Assembly: GCA_029262235.1 (NCBI GenBank)
Contig: JAJCZU010000004.1
Span: 707,330 to 771,329 of the forward strand
Length of the DNA: 64,000 nt
Reading direction: 5' to 3'
From: Candidatus Eiseniibacteriota bacterium
Lineage (GTDB): Bacteria > Orphanbacterota > Orphanbacteria > Orphanbacterales > Orphanbacteraceae
Position 1 is the stretch's first letter, and each line of letters starts with the position of its first letter. This document shows, one piece after another, positions 43,496 through 52,912 of the stretch. Position numbers and translations under genes: made by a program. Under the pieces are notes generated by a model. The model had not been told where the DNA came from, ran no database searches, and saw only the letters and a list, made by a program, of their open reading frames with translations.

Positions 43496-45871
43496 TCATT
43501 CCTTCCCGTGCTTTCTTCTCAGCTCGTTCAGGTTGATTTCGATCGACTGATTCGACTCCAGCAGATCCTTCATGATTTCGTCACGCGATCTCTCGGCCGG
43601 GTCCTTCGGTGCGTCCCCCTCGAGGAACGGCCACAGTATCCGGCGCACGTCATCGGGAAGCACGCTCTCGAGATATTCGAGCGCGGTCCCGCGCAGGTTG
43701 CGGTCGCTGGTATACAGACCGCGGAACGCGATGCGGAGCGGTTCGCGCGGAAGCACGAGCGACAGAATTGTGAACACGTGCTCCATGCTGCGGTTCGTGC
43801 GTTCGCGCAATACCTTGTCGACGATCGGGGAGTCTTCATCATTGTCGGACGGCTTGTCGAGCAGCCGCTGGCTCTCCCAGACGCGGCGATCCACTTTCGC
43901 CTCGGCAATGACGATGTCGAACACGCGTCGTCTTTCGATCTTGACCTCGGGCTGTTTTTCCTTCATGCGAACGAGTGCCCGTCCCGACTGAAAGCGCACC
44001 TCGAAACGCTTGTCGCGGAGCGCGGTCAGCAGCCCCTGCACGGCGTGTTCGTGCGGGCTCCCCGTGAGCAGCCTCGGAATCCGCCTGCGAATCGCGAACT
44101 CTTCCTTCGCGTCGAGCAGCCGGTCGATGAGCTGGCCCGTAATGGCAGGAGCGATTTCAGCGAGCGCGCGTCCGGCGGAAAGCGAGACTTCGTCCCAGGC
44201 CAGAAGCGGAACCACATGCGCCGCCAGGTGAGGGTCGATCGGGCGGCTCGTGCGCAGGTACGTCCGAATCCGTTTCGCGTTGCCCGATCGCAGCTCCACG
44301 ATGGCCGCGATCAGCGGGTCGCGAATGTCCGGTGCGCGCGCGGCCCCCTGCGTGGCGGTGTCGCCCGTTCCACCCGCTCCGGCTCTCGCCTTCGCCTGCG
44401 CGCTCTCCGCCTCGTCAGCCTCGTCCGCATCGCCCGCCATGGTCGCCATCGAGTGCGTGTTCATCGTCTGCGTCATGTCCACGCCGGTGAGGTCGATGCC
44501 GGAAAGGGTCTGCATGATCGAAGGGTCGCCCCGAAACGCGCCCGGACCGTCGCCATCGAGCGCGGCTCTCTGGTTCAGCAGGCTCTTTTCGAGCGCGACG
44601 GCGCGCCCGCGGTTCATCGTGGTGGCCACGAATCCGGCGACGACCGAAACGAGGGCGGCGCCGAGGAGCATTACGGGGTGGCTGATTCCGACAGGAAGGA
44701 AGAGCATCAGGCGCACGATTCCGCCGCCGATCGCGTCGCCCATGCGATCGAAGCCGACGTCGACGATCGGTTTTGTCGCGCGTTTCTTCTCGGGAATGAT
44801 CGGCGCGAAAAGAAGTTCGTAGCCCGAGCGAAAGAATGAGCTCTGCAGCACCGCCTCGAATCCGCGGAAGATCGCGGCCGACGTGAGACTCAGGAACGGA
44901 ATGACGGTGAGCGCTCCGAGAATCACGAACCCCGGTCGTATGGCCACGGCCGCGGCCACGGAACGCGAGGGGTCGACTCCTTCGAGAAAGCGCCGCGTGA
45001 AACCGGTCTGCACCGCGAACGTAGCGAGCGAAACGAGCGTATAGAAGACGGCGAAAAATCGCATGAGGTCGTCGCCGTCCGTGAGCGTGGCGGCGGCCTG
45101 CGCTTTGAAGACGTAGTCGATCAGTGTGGCGGCGATGTTTCCGAGGAGAACGAGCAGTCCGAGGTTGCGGATATAGGCCACGCGCATCAGGATGGCGAGC
45201 CCCGACGCCTTCTTTTTGTTCGAGCCGGCCCCTTCGCCGTTGCCGGTGCTGGCCGCAGGATTCAGATACGGCGCGCCCTTCGGTCGCATCGCGAGGAGCA
45301 GAACGGCGCACGCGACCTGGATGATCGCCAGCACGGGGAGCGTAGGCAGAACACCCAGCGTGGCGCCCATCCGTTCGGCCAGCAACCCGCCCAGCAGTCC
45401 GCCCAGAGTGGCGCCTCCCGCAATGCGTCCGATCCGCCGCTTCGCCGTGCGCGGGTCGAAGCGCTCGTTCACGACCGACCAGAAACCCGAGATCAGAATG
45501 GACCCGATCGAGGCGACATGCAGATAGAGGAGAACGGCCGCGAGCTTCGGATTCTGGCCGGCGACGCCGAACTCGATCGTGACGAGGAGCGCGCTCAGCA
45601 GAAAGAGAGCCGGGGTCAGTATCCCCGGGGACCAGCGGATCATCGCCTTGCTTGCAAAGTAGACGATCACGATCGAGAAGATCGCGGCGGACATGAGCAT
45701 CGGCGGGAGCTGGTCGACGGCGAAGTGCGACAGGAAGAGCGCGTCGCGGGCGGCCTTGTTGGCGACCTGCTGGGCGATCATCAGGGCCGAACAGATCGTG
45801 GCGATCCAGACAGCGCGGCTCAGTCCGGGCTCCTCCGGAGGAGTATCCTGGATTGATCGGGCTACGGGCAT
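43496..45871 (-). CDS. ADP/ATP-translocase-like (Tlc/MFS) membrane protein with HEAT-like C-terminus
   Basis: A 791-residue protein with about twelve transmembrane helices in the first 430 residues. Stretches such as NKAARDALFLSHF, SVVNERFDPRTAKRRIGRIAGGATLGG and the second-half SSFFRSGYELLFAPIIPEKKRATKPIVD resemble the NTP/NDP-exchange family and its MFS relatives. A low-complexity linker (MTQTMNTHSMATMAGD, ADEAE) leads to about 280 helical residues like HEAT repeats (ALAEIAPAITGQLIDRLL, AVQGLLTALRDKRFEVR). Most free-living members have unknown substrates. The ATG at 45871 begins the family N-terminus. Not coupled to a neighbour. Confidence 0.8.
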   Translation of the reverse strand: MPVARSIQDTPPEEPGLSRAVWIATICSALMIAQQVANKAARDALFLSHFAVDQLPPMLMSAAIFSIVIVYFASKAMIRWSPGILTPALFLLSALLVTIEFGVAGQNPKLAAVLLYLHVASIGSILISGFWSVVNERFDPRTAKRRIGRIAGGATLGGLLGGLLAERMGATLGVLPTLPVLAIIQVACAVLLLAMRPKGAPYLNPAASTGNGEGAGSNKKKASGLAILMRVAYIRNLGLLVLLGNIAATLIDYVFKAQAAATLTDGDDLMRFFAVFYTLVSLATFAVQTGFTRRFLEGVDPSRSVAAAVAIRPGFVILGALTVIPFLSLTSAAIFRGFEAVLQSSFFRSGYELLFAPIIPEKKRATKPIVDVGFDRMGDAIGGGIVRLMLFLPVGISHPVMLLGAALVSVVAGFVATTMNRGRAVALEKSLLNQRAALDGDGPGAFRGDPSIMQTLSGIDLTGVDMTQTMNTHSMATMAGDADEADEAESAQAKARAGAGGTGDTATQGAARAPDIRDPLIAAIVELRSGNAKRIRTYLRTSRPIDPHLAAHVVPLLAWDEVSLSAGRALAEIAPAITGQLIDRLLDAKEEFAIRRRIPRLLTGSPHEHAVQGLLTALRDKRFEVRFQSGRALVRMKEKQPEVKIERRRVFDIVIAEAKVDRRVWESQRLLDKPSDNDEDSPIVDKVLRERTNRSMEHVFTILSLVLPREPLRIAFRGLYTSDRNLRGTALEYLESVLPDDVRRILWPFLEGDAPKDPAERSRDEIMKDLLESNQSIEINLNELRRKHGKE

Positions 45872-45954
45872 CCCTTAGGGTACGAGATGGGATCGCACTA
45901 CGGCCAGAATTAACTGACTCCGGATCGGTATTCGGACGGCTGAAAGATTGAACC

Positions 45955-48450
45955 ATGTCGTATTTTGCCATCGACATTCTGCTGGGTGTTCTCGCGCTCG
46001 CCGCGGTTCTGATCGCGGTACGGAAACCGCCGTGGTCGCTCCCGTCGATCGGGCGGCTCATACTCGCTCTGGCGGGGAATTTCGTTCTGATCGCGGTCAC
46101 GTTCGTGTTCTTCGACAATCGATTTACGGGAAGCCCGCCCGCGCCGGGTGACTGGTATCTTCCGGTCGTTCTCACGACCGCGTATTTTGCCGTTCGCCTG
46201 GCGCTCGTGCTCTGGATGATCCGGTACTGGGTGGCGCTCGGGGAAGGCCGGCGCACGCGATGGCAGCTTCTCGCGATCGCCGCCTGGTTCTTCACAACCT
46301 ATTCCGGCAATCCGTTCGTCGCGGCGCTCGCGATCTTGGCCACGATCGCGGGCACGAACCGGCAACGGGCCGACGACCTCGAAGGGCGGGCGCGCTTCGG
46401 TGCCTTCCTCCTTTCGACCCTGGCGTTGATGCTTCTGGTCCCCATCGCGCACGAGCCGATCGTGCTGAGCGTGTTCGGGCTCGGCCCTGTCGACGGAATC
46501 ATGCACAGCAGCCAGTACTCGATCGCCGAGTCGGCGCCCGGTCCGGCTCGATGGATCGCGTTCGCCACGCGCCCTCTCGCGACTTCCGTGCTCTCGCTCA
46601 TGGCAGTTCTCTGGTTCGCGAATCTGTCCCTGTTCGTGCGCCTCATCGTGCCGCGGATCCAGCTCAAGAAGCTGCGGCTCAATCCACGCTTCAATCTGAT
46701 CTATATACTGATGCTTCCAGTGCCGGGGCTCCTTCTGATCATTTCGCTCGGCGCGGCGCTCTACTACGGAGCGGGGATGAACAGGGCCTCGATTGCCCGG
46801 AATCTGATCGACGAAAAAGTCGATGATCTCGTGGAGGCTCTCGCGTTTCCCGCGGCTTCGCTGCGTGACGGGAAGGATGCGGCGGCAGTGGTCGCCGACT
46901 GGGATGTCGCGAGGTCCCGTGAAGACGCGTTCTTTCTGCGGAGCGGCGGGGGGCTTCTGGCAGTTTCCGGATTCGTCGCGTCCCCCCTTGCATGGGAGGC
47001 CATCCTTCCCGATACGCTGGATCGCGTCGGCGGCCTCTACTATCGCGACGCGAAGCTGTGGCTCGGGGCGGGCAGGCGCGTCGACTCGACCCGCACGGTC
47101 GAAGCGTTCCGGCCCGTCGACCAGGCGTTCGTGCGTCATCTCGGCAATCGTGTCGCGGCCGACCTGTCGATCGAGGCGCGCACCAATCTGCGCATCACGG
47201 ACAAGGGGCTCACATTCGGTTCGGACCACTGGGCCGACTCCGCGTATGTCGTGCGGACGGAAGACTACGACACGACGCGCACGCGGATCATGAACGCCGC
47301 CAACACGTACCTGCTCATCGGCGACTGGCTCCATGACGTGCAGGGAACGAGGGGCGGTGTTGCGCTCACGGTGCAGACCGAGCCGCGGCGCATACTGACC
47401 GAATGGCTCGGCGGGGGCGCCATCGTTTATCGTGCCGGCCCGCTGATCGGCACGCTGCTGCTGATCGGCGTGCTGCTGGGTATCGCCGTAAATGTGGCTG
47501 TCGGAATCGGGCGCGGTCTCGTGCGCGGCGTGCTCGGCGACCTCGATCGTCTTACGGAGGGCGTGGAACGTTTCGGCCGCGGTGATTTCGATTCGCGCGT
47601 GGCGATCGACGGACAGGATGAAGTGGCGGATCTTGCGCACTCGTTCAATCGCATGGCGGAGAACATTCGCGAGAACCAGGCGCAGCTGCTCGAGAAGGAG
47701 CGGCTCGAAGCCGATCTCGCCGTTGCGCGCAAGATTCAGGCGCGCCTTCTGCCCCAGTCGTCGCCCGTTATCGGGTCGCTCGATGTAGCCGGTATCTCGA
47801 TCCCTTCACGAGAAGTCGGCGGCGATCTGTTCTCTTATCTGCATCTGCCGAGCGGATTTCTGGGAGTGGCGATCGGCGATGTCTCCGGCAAGAGCGTGCC
47901 GGCCGCGCTTCTCATGTCGAACGTGCTCGCGGCGCTCCGTTCCGAAGCGAACCACACCGAGCACGCGAACGAAAGCATGGGGAACATGAACCGGATCGTG
48001 TCGGATCAGGTCGACGACCAGTTCGTGACGTTTTTCTACGCCGTGATCGATCCGCGTACGGGGCGTTTGCTCTACGCCTGTGCCGGGCACAACCCGACAC
48101 TCGTAGTGAGCGCGGACGGCACGTCCCGCTGGCTCTCCGAGGCCGGACTTCCGCTCGGCGTGATGCCGGACTCGCAATACGAACTCCATGAGGATAAACT
48201 GCAGCCGGGTGACGTCCTCGTGCTCTACTCGGACGGCGTCACCGAAGCGTGCGACGAAGCGGTCGCGGATGAAACCGAACTCGAGTTCTACGGCGAAGAA
48301 CGTCTCGTGGCATCCGTTCGCGAGAACCGCGAAGCGCTGGCCGCCGTGATTCTGCACGGCGTTCTCGACGATGTCGGTGAGTTCACGCGCGGCGTGCAGC
48401 AGTCCGACGACGTCACGCTCGTCGTCGTCAAGTATTCACCGCCCGCTTAG
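45955..48450 (+). CDS. membrane-bound RsbU/SpoIIE-type serine phosphatase with HAMP domain
   Basis: An 831-residue signalling protein. Several helices lie in the first 275 residues, then a periplasmic region (about 275-480), a helix at about 500-520, a HAMP domain (VRGVLGDLDRLTEGVERFGRGDF) and a coiled-coil linker (EKERLEADLAVARKIQARLLP). The PP2C-like domain (about 600-831) has REVGGDLFSYLH, IGDVSGKSVPAAL, YACAGHNP, LYSDGVTEA and SDDVTLVVVKY with the metal-binding aspartates. Such enzymes dephosphorylate anti-sigma-factor antagonists in partner-switching. No STAS or RsbW partner is in the window. Preceded by a short gap to a divergent gene. Confidence 0.93.
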   Translation: MSYFAIDILLGVLALAAVLIAVRKPPWSLPSIGRLILALAGNFVLIAVTFVFFDNRFTGSPPAPGDWYLPVVLTTAYFAVRLALVLWMIRYWVALGEGRRTRWQLLAIAAWFFTTYSGNPFVAALAILATIAGTNRQRADDLEGRARFGAFLLSTLALMLLVPIAHEPIVLSVFGLGPVDGIMHSSQYSIAESAPGPARWIAFATRPLATSVLSLMAVLWFANLSLFVRLIVPRIQLKKLRLNPRFNLIYILMLPVPGLLLIISLGAALYYGAGMNRASIARNLIDEKVDDLVEALAFPAASLRDGKDAAAVVADWDVARSREDAFFLRSGGGLLAVSGFVASPLAWEAILPDTLDRVGGLYYRDAKLWLGAGRRVDSTRTVEAFRPVDQAFVRHLGNRVAADLSIEARTNLRITDKGLTFGSDHWADSAYVVRTEDYDTTRTRIMNAANTYLLIGDWLHDVQGTRGGVALTVQTEPRRILTEWLGGGAIVYRAGPLIGTLLLIGVLLGIAVNVAVGIGRGLVRGVLGDLDRLTEGVERFGRGDFDSRVAIDGQDEVADLAHSFNRMAENIRENQAQLLEKERLEADLAVARKIQARLLPQSSPVIGSLDVAGISIPSREVGGDLFSYLHLPSGFLGVAIGDVSGKSVPAALLMSNVLAALRSEANHTEHANESMGNMNRIVSDQVDDQFVTFFYAVIDPRTGRLLYACAGHNPTLVVSADGTSRWLSEAGLPLGVMPDSQYELHEDKLQPGDVLVLYSDGVTEACDEAVADETELEFYGEERLVASVRENREALAAVILHGVLDDVGEFTRGVQQSDDVTLVVVKYSPPA

Positions 48451-48513
48451 CGACGGAGGCGGAATGAGAGATCCGTTGCGAGACCGAACGTTCCGGGGTG
48501 AGGAGAAAGTGCA

Positions 48514-49881
48514 ATGAAGATCGCAAACAGACATGCCGTGCGGCCCGGTCAGCTTCCTCATGAGCGGCCTGATCAGATGACGGATCAGAGGACGGGTGTA
48601 TTCCCGTTCCTGCTGACGATACTTCCGCTTCTGTTTCTGTTGTCCGGCGCACCGGACGCATGGGCCGGATGGGCGTCGGGCGACTACGCCTCGCCGCTCG
48701 GAACCGCTCACGTGAAGGTTTCCGGTGAGAACGTGGCGATCACGTTCGAGGAAATTCCCGGCACCGGGATCACGGGCAAGGCCGGCGGGGCCGCGGTGTT
48801 CGAGACCGGCGGGGGAGACGTGACCGGGCGGTTGCACGCGGAATCGAACGGCGCGTTTTCGTTTCGAGCGGAAGGGGAAACGATGTTGTTCGAGCCGACC
48901 GGCGCGACCGGTAAGGGACTGTCGCCGCCCGAATCGCCGGGGCATTCCGTGCCTGTACCGTCTGCGTCCGCACCATCTTCCTCTTCCACGACTTCGCCGC
49001 CGGGCAGGACGCCGGTTTCGCCGCTCACGCCTCTCGGTACCGGCGTGGCGGCTGCCCTGGCGTCGAAACGGCAGAGCGATCCCTACTTCGGCTTCTCGCT
49101 GCTTCCGCCGTCCGGCTGGTCGTTCGAAAAAAACGCGAATGGCTTTCTCATGAAGTCGGGCACGCGGACGATTCTCGCTTCGCCGCACGAAATGAATGAT
49201 GAGGAGATGCTGCGTTCGTCCCTGGCCGAGGGTGTGCAGTTCCCGCAGGCGGGAACCGTGCTGAATCTCGAAGGAGATGTTGCGGGCTTCGGGGCGGGAG
49301 GCGTGACATGCCGCCTTGCCGGTACCGTGGAGGGCGCCGACGCGAGGGCGCTCAACATCGCGCTTGTTTCGCCGCATGGCGGCGGGGCGTCGCTCGTAGC
49401 GTGGGCTGGTCCCGATCAGTACGACGCTTCGTTCGAGGCGACAGCGCGCAAGGTCGCGGAGAGCGTAAAGTTCGAGGCGCGCGCCGAGCGACCGGAAGTG
49501 AAGGAATGGCGCGGTGTGCTCGCCCGATCGCGCCTCAGCATCATCGACAGCGACTACACCAGCGGCCTCTCTCAGGACGGCTACGGATCCGGGTCCGGAT
49601 ACTCGATCGAGAAGCATTTCGATTTCTGCGCGGACGGCTCGTTCCGGTTCACCGATCAAAGCAGCTACTCAGTGGACGCGGGATCCGCCGGCGTGGCGGG
49701 CGGATCGAACGACGCGAACCGCGCCGGGCAATGGTCGATCCATGTGATCGACCGCTTCGTAGTACTCCTGCTCCAGTATCAGGACGGACAGTCGGCCCAG
49801 CATGTCTTGACCGCGCAGGGGCAGACCGTGTTTCTGGACACCGAAGAATGGCAGCGAAGCGGCAGTCCGCTCTGTCCCTGA
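48514..49881 (+). CDS. exported protein of unknown function
   Basis: A 455-residue protein with an atypically long N-terminus before a hydrophobic signal segment (FLLTILPLLFLLSGAPDAWA, about 31-50). A small beta region repeats GKAGGAAVFETGGGDVTGRLHAE-like phrases, then a Ser/Pro-rich linker (PSASAPSSSSTTSPP) leads to a domain starting PYFGFSLLPPSGWSFEK, like domains with PsbP/Mog1 shape, and a C-terminal domain that begins with SRLSIIDSDYTSG and resembles a lipocalin-like or beta-sandwich module. I do not recognise a family. GAGGAG precedes the ATG. It follows the phosphatase gene by 63 bp. Confidence 0.7.
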   Translation: MKIANRHAVRPGQLPHERPDQMTDQRTGVFPFLLTILPLLFLLSGAPDAWAGWASGDYASPLGTAHVKVSGENVAITFEEIPGTGITGKAGGAAVFETGGGDVTGRLHAESNGAFSFRAEGETMLFEPTGATGKGLSPPESPGHSVPVPSASAPSSSSTTSPPGRTPVSPLTPLGTGVAAALASKRQSDPYFGFSLLPPSGWSFEKNANGFLMKSGTRTILASPHEMNDEEMLRSSLAEGVQFPQAGTVLNLEGDVAGFGAGGVTCRLAGTVEGADARALNIALVSPHGGGASLVAWAGPDQYDASFEATARKVAESVKFEARAERPEVKEWRGVLARSRLSIIDSDYTSGLSQDGYGSGSGYSIEKHFDFCADGSFRFTDQSSYSVDAGSAGVAGGSNDANRAGQWSIHVIDRFVVLLLQYQDGQSAQHVLTAQGQTVFLDTEEWQRSGSPLCP

Positions 49882-49988
49882 TCGATCCCGGTCAGTTTCT
49901 GAAGATTTCTTCGTCCTTTTCGGGGGCGCGCTCGTCTATTCAAAGCATAGGGGCGAACGCCGAGCCGCCCCGTGCCTGAAACCGGGAT

Positions 49989-52619
49989 ATGCCGATGCCC
50001 CTCTTCCTCGCCATTTCATGCCTTCTGCTCCTTGCGCTGCCCGCTTCGGGAGAACGCTCGTCCATGACCGCGAACGCCGTGCGGATCGAGCCGCACGCGA
50101 TCGAACTCGATGGTCGGCTTGACGACCCGGTCTGGATCGAAGCGCCTTCTGTCGCGGGCTTCACGCAGAGAGATCCCGCTGAAGGCGATCCTTCGATGGA
50201 ACACACCGAGATTTCGTTTCTCTACGACGACGAGTATCTGTATGTCGGCGCGCGCCTTCACAAGAGTAAAGCGAACGACATCCGCGCCACCGTATCCCGG
50301 CGCGATCGATCGGGCAATTCCGAGCGCATCATCGTTACGCTTGATACATATAATAATCGGCGCACGTCATACAGCTTCTGTGTAACCGCGAGCGGCGTGC
50401 GCGTCGACTACTATCATCCGGGCGACAGCGAGGGGAACCGCGAGTACTCGTACGACCCGGTCTGGGAAGCGCGTACCGAGCAGGGTGAAAACGGCTGGAC
50501 GGCGGAGATGAAGATACCGTTCTCGCAGCTGCGATTCCAGGATGTCGAAGAGCAGGTGTGGGGGCTCAACATGAACCGCTATACGCCTTCGATCAACGAA
50601 GACTCCTACTGGGTCTACATTCCGAAGGAGGAGACGGGGTGGTCGTCACGCTTCGGCACGCTGGAGGGACTGAGCGGAATCCGTCCGTCGCAACGCATCG
50701 AGCTGCAGCCGTACTTCGCGAGCGACGCGACGTTCACGAACGACTTCGATGAAGACGATCCGTTCGAAGACGGGACAGACTTCGACGGACGAGCCGGCGC
50801 GGATCTGAAAGTGGGACTCGGTCCGAACCTCACGCTCGAGGCGGCTTTCAACCCCGACTTCGGTCAGGTCGAAGCGGATCCGGCCGAGGTGAACCTGAGC
50901 GCGTTCGAAACGTTCTTCGACGAAAAGCGACCCTTCTTTATCGAGGGGAGCCGGCTGCTTCAGGGTAACGGTGCGAACTACTTCTATTCGCGCCGGATCG
51001 GGGCCCGCCCGCGCGGGAATGCCGACGGCGACTTCGTGTCGCGTCCGGACAACGCCACGATTCTGGGATCCGCGAAGATGACGGGGCGGCTTGCGAGCGG
51101 CCTTTCCGTCGGGGTGCTGACGGCCGTCACGTCGCGCGAATACGCCGATGTCTATACCGAGTCCACGGATACGTTCTCAAAGATCAAGGTCGCTCCGCTC
51201 ACGACATACAACGTGGGGCGGCTCGAACACGAATTCGGCGAGCATCAGTCGACCGTGGGCGTCACGATGACCGCGATGGCGCGCGACTTCGGCGAAACGG
51301 AAGAACTGCGCGAGCTGCTGAACGAGCGGGCGTACGCCGGGGGCGGTGACTGGCGCGTCCGTTTCAACGGCGGCCAGTATCTTCTAGGCGGGGATGTCGG
51401 TTTCTCGCACATTGCGGGCGATTCTACCGCCATCCTGCGCGCCCAGCGTTCGAGCCGCCGTTACTTTCAGCGCCCCGATGCCGACTACGTCGAAGTCGAT
51501 TCCTCGCGTACGACGATGTCCGGTTACGCGAGCAGCCTCTGGTTCGAGCGTAATGCCGGCGACCACTGGCTCTGGGGTCTCGGCGGCGCGGCGGAATCGC
51601 CCGGGTTCGAAATCAACGATATCGGACGCCTTTCGCAGGGCGACGACATTGACACATGGGCCAACGCGCGGTATCGGGAAACGAAGCCGGGCGCGATTTT
51701 CCGGAACTACAGTCTCGCGCTGTTCGGCAACGCGGCGTGGAATCACGGCTGGCAACGGCAGCGCGTCAGCGGCTCGTTCGAACTGAACGGAGGGTGGAGG
51801 AACTTCTGGTCGAGCTGGGCCGGCATCTGGTACGCGCCGCGCTACAAAGCCGACGACTGGACGCGAGGCGGCCCGCTCATGGAAACGCTGGATGTATATA
51901 ATGTATGGTTCGGCACGCAGAACAATTTTGCGAACGACACGTTCTGGTACATGAACACGAACTATACGCGCGACGAACTAGGCACCTGGAACTACAATAT
52001 CAGCGGCCAGGTTACCGTAAAGCCGGGAACGCGCTGGGAGATCTCGGCAAGCCCGCGCTACTCGCGCATGAGCGACGGACGGCAGTTTATCGCGACCGAA
52101 GCGCGCGATGCCGGGTCGCTCCGCCCGGGCGATACCTTCGGTAACCGCTACATCTTCTCGTGGATCAATCGCACGACGCTGGCGACCACGTTCCGGCTGA
52201 ACTATTCGCTGACCCCCGACCTTTCGCTCGAAGTGTACGCGGAGCCGTTCGTGACGAGCGGCCATTTCTACGACTACGGGGAACTCGAAGCGCCCGGCGC
52301 CCGGACTCTGATCACGTACGGTGAGGAAGGCGGCACGGAGCTGCAGATCCTCGAAGACGGCAGCCGCGTCGTGACCGACGGCGAAGAGGAGTTCACGCTG
52401 GACAACGACGACTTCAACTTCCTATCGTTCCGCAGCAACTTCGTCCTTCGCTGGGAGTGGCGACGCGGGAGCACGTTCTTCCTCGTCTGGCAGCAGAACC
52501 GGTCCGACTTCTTCGAAGAGGGGAGCCGGGTCGGAGGCCAGGACCTCGTCGACACTTTCTCCGCCGAGGGCGAAAATTTTCTCGCCGCCAAGGTCACATA
52601 CTGGATTCCCGTCCCGTAA
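49989..52619 (+). CDS. outer-membrane protein with CBM9-like domain and DUF5916 barrel
   Basis: An 876-residue exported protein. After a signal peptide (LFLAISCLLLLALPASG) comes a family-9 carbohydrate-binding-like beta-sandwich (about 30-215): ELDGRLDDPVWIEAP, FLYDDEYLYVGARL and WTAEMKIPFSQLRF are its signatures. The remainder (DUF5916 type) is a beta-barrel with alternating aromatic strands; FDEKRPFFIEGSRLLQ and FYSRRIGARPRG mark the junction. Close relatives are common in Gemmatimonadota and other FCB bacteria; their role is not known. The chain ends in IPVP rather than an aromatic residue. Possibly it binds polysaccharide at the cell surface. Confidence 0.85.
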   Translation: MPMPLFLAISCLLLLALPASGERSSMTANAVRIEPHAIELDGRLDDPVWIEAPSVAGFTQRDPAEGDPSMEHTEISFLYDDEYLYVGARLHKSKANDIRATVSRRDRSGNSERIIVTLDTYNNRRTSYSFCVTASGVRVDYYHPGDSEGNREYSYDPVWEARTEQGENGWTAEMKIPFSQLRFQDVEEQVWGLNMNRYTPSINEDSYWVYIPKEETGWSSRFGTLEGLSGIRPSQRIELQPYFASDATFTNDFDEDDPFEDGTDFDGRAGADLKVGLGPNLTLEAAFNPDFGQVEADPAEVNLSAFETFFDEKRPFFIEGSRLLQGNGANYFYSRRIGARPRGNADGDFVSRPDNATILGSAKMTGRLASGLSVGVLTAVTSREYADVYTESTDTFSKIKVAPLTTYNVGRLEHEFGEHQSTVGVTMTAMARDFGETEELRELLNERAYAGGGDWRVRFNGGQYLLGGDVGFSHIAGDSTAILRAQRSSRRYFQRPDADYVEVDSSRTTMSGYASSLWFERNAGDHWLWGLGGAAESPGFEINDIGRLSQGDDIDTWANARYRETKPGAIFRNYSLALFGNAAWNHGWQRQRVSGSFELNGGWRNFWSSWAGIWYAPRYKADDWTRGGPLMETLDVYNVWFGTQNNFANDTFWYMNTNYTRDELGTWNYNISGQVTVKPGTRWEISASPRYSRMSDGRQFIATEARDAGSLRPGDTFGNRYIFSWINRTTLATTFRLNYSLTPDLSLEVYAEPFVTSGHFYDYGELEAPGARTLITYGEEGGTELQILEDGSRVVTDGEEEFTLDNDDFNFLSFRSNFVLRWEWRRGSTFFLVWQQNRSDFFEEGSRVGGQDLVDTFSAEGENFLAAKVTYWIPVP

Positions 52620-52703
52620 ACCGCTCATGGACCGGGGAAATCTCGCTCGCAATGTAAGATCCCGGTCATTCGCGCCACTATCCATGGAATCGGTGTGTCA
52701 GAT

Positions 52704-52855
52704 ACGGGCTCCTCACGTGAGTGAGCGGCGGGTTTCAACGGGGTGCATGGATGGCCCGTCTGCGCTCATGCGGTTCGCCGCATCAAGCTGCGGGCTTCGT
52801 TGAAGCCACTGATTCAGGTGCCCTTTTCCGTTAAGGGAAGGGGCACCACCTTTTT
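52704..52855 (+). ncRNA. candidate structured RNA ending in an intrinsic terminator
   Basis: The 293-bp gap holds a chain of hairpins on the plus strand: ACGGGC/GCCCGT (52704-52709 with 52754-52759), ATGCGG-TTCG-CCGCAT (52768-52783, a UUCG tetraloop), GGCTTC-GTT-GAAGCC (52793-52807) and the terminator at 52817. A stable UUCG hairpin and a true terminator about 200 bases past the upstream stop suggest either a processed 3' UTR or an independent small RNA. No promoter is clear and no known RNA family fits. Also inside is a palindrome CTCACGTGAG (52712-52721). Confidence 0.4.
52817..52855 (+). terminator. intrinsic terminator
   Basis: A 13-base stem GGTGCCCTTTTCC (52817-52829) pairs with GGGAAGGGGCACC (52834-52846), with two G-U pairs and a four-base loop, followed by ACC and five T (52851-52855). 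It ends transcription from the DUF5916 gene or from the candidate RNA, before the next promoter. Confidence 0.8.
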
Positions 52856-52897
52856 GGGGCGGTCATGCCCGGACGGAATGCTCCGCGGGCTTCTACC

Positions 52898-52906
52898 TGA
52901 TAGAAT
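52898..52906 (+). promoter_or_regulatory. extended -10 promoter of the small barrel gene
   Basis: TG-A-TAGAAT ends six bases before the ATG at 52913. The expected start point falls on or next to the ATG, so the mRNA would have no leader. No ribosome site is visible before the ATG, which agrees. Confidence 0.5.
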
Positions 52907-52912
52907 CGAACC

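Noticed and set aside
52704..52855. 6S RNA, SRP RNA or tmRNA in the gap after the DUF5916 gene
   Set aside because: No GGAA-loop SRP helix, no central-bubble 6S layout and no tRNA-like ends with a tag frame could be found. Only generic hairpins are present.
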